Positions 5,514 to 8,428 of a stretch of 8,428 nt of DNA are shown piece by piece; within the stretch, counting starts at the first letter, position 1, and each line of letters begins with the position of its first letter. The stretch comes from Burkholderiales bacterium (GTDB taxonomy: Bacteria > Pseudomonadota > Gammaproteobacteria > Burkholderiales > Casimicrobiaceae): the NCBI GenBank assembly GCA_025354075.1, contig JANXNO010000502.1, positions 1-8,428 on the forward strand, given 5' to 3'. A model generated the notes under the pieces. The model saw only the letters and a program-made list of their open reading frames with translations. It was not told the origin of the DNA and made no database searches. Made by a program: the position numbers and the translations under genes.

Positions 5514-7277
5514 ATGTCACACGAAACAGCTCTCCACGGTCAGCTCCCGCTGACGCACGGTCAGACGCACTTGACGGGCGCAGAAATAATCATGCGCTGT
5601 CTCGCCGAAGAAAAGGTCGAATTCGTTTTCGGCTATCCCGGCGGCGCCGTACTTAATATCTACGACGAGATATTCAAGCAAGACAAATTCAAGCACGTGC
5701 TGGTACGGCATGAACAGGCGGCTGTACACGCCGCCGATGCGTATTCGCGATCAAGCCAAAAAATCGGTGTCTGCCTCGTCACCTCCGGCCCCGGCGTCAC
5801 CAACGCCGTCACCGGCATCGCCACGGCCTACATGGATTCCATTCCGATGATCATCATCAGTGGTCAGGTGCCTACGCACGCCATTGGTCAAGATGCATTT
5901 CAGGAATGCGACACCGTTGGCATCACCCGGCCCTGCGTAAAACACAACTTCCTCGTGAAGGATGTGAAGGACCTGGCGCTGACCATGAAGAAGGCTTTCT
6001 TCATCGCATCAACGGGTCGACCCGGCCCAGTGCTCGTTGATATTCCTAAGGACGTCACCGCCAACAAGTGCGCGTTCGACTATCCCAAAGAAATCTCTAT
6101 GCGTAGCTACAACCCCTCCGGCAAGGGGCATAGCGGCCAGATCAAGAAAGCAGTGCAGCTGCTGCTTGAGGCTAAAAAGCCGATGATTTATGCGGGCGGC
6201 GGCGTGGTGCTGAACGACGCGTCAGCGCAATTGACGAAGCTCGTGCGCATGCTCGGCTCGCCGTGTACCAACACGTTGATGGGCCTCGGCGGCTTCCCCG
6301 CAAGTGATCCGCAATTCGTCGGCATGCTCGGCATGCATGGCACGTATGAAGCCAACATGGCGATGCAGGATTGCGATGTGCTGCTTGCGGTCGGCGCGCG
6401 GTTCGATGATCGCGTGATCGGCAATCCGGGGCACTTCTTCCGCGATGGCCGCAAGATCATTCACATCGACATTGACCCGTCGTCGATCTCCAAGCGTGTG
6501 AAAGTGGACGTGCCGATTGTGGGCTATGTGCGCGACGTGCTCAGTGAAATGATTAATCTGATTGAAGCGTCCGACAAAAAACCGGACGCTACAGCGCTTA
6601 AGGGCTGGTGGACGACCATCAAGGAATGGCAGAGCAAAAAGTGCCTTGCCTTCAAGCCCACGGTTGGCGACGGTCGCATCAAGCCGCAGGCCGTTGTCCA
6701 GGCGCTGTGGAACGTCACGGGCGGCGACGCGATCATCACCAGCGACGTCGGCCAGCATCAAATGTGGGCCGCGCAGTATTACCCGTTCGACAAACCGCGC
6801 CGCTGGATCAATTCGGGTGGGCTCGGCACGATGGGTGTGGGCATACCGTACGCAATGGGCGCGCAACTCGCGAACCCGGACGCAACGGTCGCCTGCATCA
6901 CGGGCGAGGGCAGCGTACAGATGTGCATTCAGGAGCTCTCTACCTGCAAGCAGTATCACATCCCGATGAAGATCATCAACCTGAACAACCGCTCGCTCGG
7001 CATGGTGCGTCAGTGGCAGGAATTCTTTTACGGTAATCGCTATGCCGAGAGCTACATGGACGCGCTGCCAGACTTCGTGAAACTCGCCGAAGCCTACGGT
7101 CACATCGGCATGAAGATCGAGAAGGCGGGCGATGTTGAAGGCGCTTTGAAAGAAGCGATGAAACTCAAGGATCGACTCGTGTTCATGGACTTCATTACAG
7201 ATGAAACCGAGAACGTGTTCCCGATGATTCCGGGTGGCAAGGGCTTGTCCGAAATGATTCTGGCAGAGGAGCTTTAG
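5514..7277 (+). CDS. ilvI: Acetolactate synthase (acetohydroxyacid synthase), catalytic large subunit
   Basis: A TPP- and FAD-dependent cytosolic enzyme that condenses two pyruvates to 2-acetolactate (valine/leucine) or pyruvate with 2-oxobutyrate to 2-aceto-2-hydroxybutyrate (isoleucine). It has 587 residues, close to the 570-590 usual for biosynthetic forms. Domains in order: N-terminal pyrimidine-binding domain with FGYPGGAVL (39-47) and the catalytic Glu67 in VRHEQAAVHAADAYSR; a central FAD-associated domain with GMLGMHGTYEANMA and GARFDDRV; and a C-terminal PP-binding domain with TGEGS (463-467) and LNNRSLGMVRQWQEFFY (NN 491-492). The metal-binding motif reads GEG instead of GDG; I recall the same in IlvI of Pseudomonas and Burkholderia. 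It heads an operon, with ilvH two bases after its stop codon. It is the ilvI/ilvB type and could equally be labelled ilvB. Expression is probably governed by the structured leader. Confidence 0.96.
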   Translation: MSHETALHGQLPLTHGQTHLTGAEIIMRCLAEEKVEFVFGYPGGAVLNIYDEIFKQDKFKHVLVRHEQAAVHAADAYSRSSQKIGVCLVTSGPGVTNAVTGIATAYMDSIPMIIISGQVPTHAIGQDAFQECDTVGITRPCVKHNFLVKDVKDLALTMKKAFFIASTGRPGPVLVDIPKDVTANKCAFDYPKEISMRSYNPSGKGHSGQIKKAVQLLLEAKKPMIYAGGGVVLNDASAQLTKLVRMLGSPCTNTLMGLGGFPASDPQFVGMLGMHGTYEANMAMQDCDVLLAVGARFDDRVIGNPGHFFRDGRKIIHIDIDPSSISKRVKVDVPIVGYVRDVLSEMINLIEASDKKPDATALKGWWTTIKEWQSKKCLAFKPTVGDGRIKPQAVVQALWNVTGGDAIITSDVGQHQMWAAQYYPFDKPRRWINSGGLGTMGVGIPYAMGAQLANPDATVACITGEGSVQMCIQELSTCKQYHIPMKIINLNNRSLGMVRQWQEFFYGNRYAESYMDALPDFVKLAEAYGHIGMKIEKAGDVEGALKEAMKLKDRLVFMDFITDETENVFPMIPGGKGLSEMILAEEL

Positions 7278-7279
7278 GC

Positions 7280-8428
<1,149 letters not shown>

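Noticed and set aside
6901..6909. GEG instead of GDG in the IlvI thiamine-diphosphate motif, as a possible inactivating change
   Set aside because: Glu is an acceptable metal ligand, and I recall the same wording in functional IlvI proteins of Pseudomonas and Burkholderia; the rest of the active site is intact.

Overview
This is a chromosomal housekeeping segment, most likely from a betaproteobacterium (Burkholderiales-like). The main reasons are the ilvI-ilvH-ilvC gene order, the wording of the IlvI protein (long runs that I recall from Burkholderiales acetolactate synthases), a moderately high GC content, and a perfect FNR/ANR-type operator. I see no phage, transposase, CRISPR or toxin-antitoxin genes, and the annotation gives no sign of a new multi-gene system. 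The more interesting material lies between the genes.

Layout from left to right. (1) Positions 1-830 hold the 3' part of thrC (threonine synthase), cut by the window edge. (2) A REP-type palindrome with a GTAG head lies in the short gap after thrC. It sits where a ribosome binding site would be expected for an FbpC/PotA-like ABC transporter ATPase (898-1953) that has no permease or binding-protein partner in view. (3) A tRNA-Arg(ACG) gene (1990-2067) has its own promoter, whose -35 box overlaps the ATPase stop codon, and a strong intrinsic terminator. (4) On the minus strand are a DASS/SLC13-family anion symporter (2199-3731) and, upstream of it, a transglutaminase-like protein (4040-4885). 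The symporter has its own upstream region with a perfect TTGAT-N4-ATCAA box, which suggests oxygen-responsive control. (5) A roughly 630-base gap holds a sigma70-like -10 element and a roughly 200-nt leader that can fold into several hairpins. (6) The ilvI-ilvH-ilvC operon follows: both subunits of acetohydroxyacid synthase, then ketol-acid reductoisomerase, cut by the right edge.

Functionally, thrC makes threonine, the precursor of 2-oxobutyrate for isoleucine, and ilvIHC carries out the first two common steps of valine, isoleucine and leucine synthesis. The genes between them (ATPase, tRNA, symporter, transglutaminase) have no evident link to that pathway. The points most worth a second look are the structured ilvI leader, in which the Shine-Dalgarno sequence can pair in an alternative fold; the FNR-type box before the symporter; the REP element in the ATPase 5' region; and a Ser at the expected catalytic His position of the transglutaminase-like protein.
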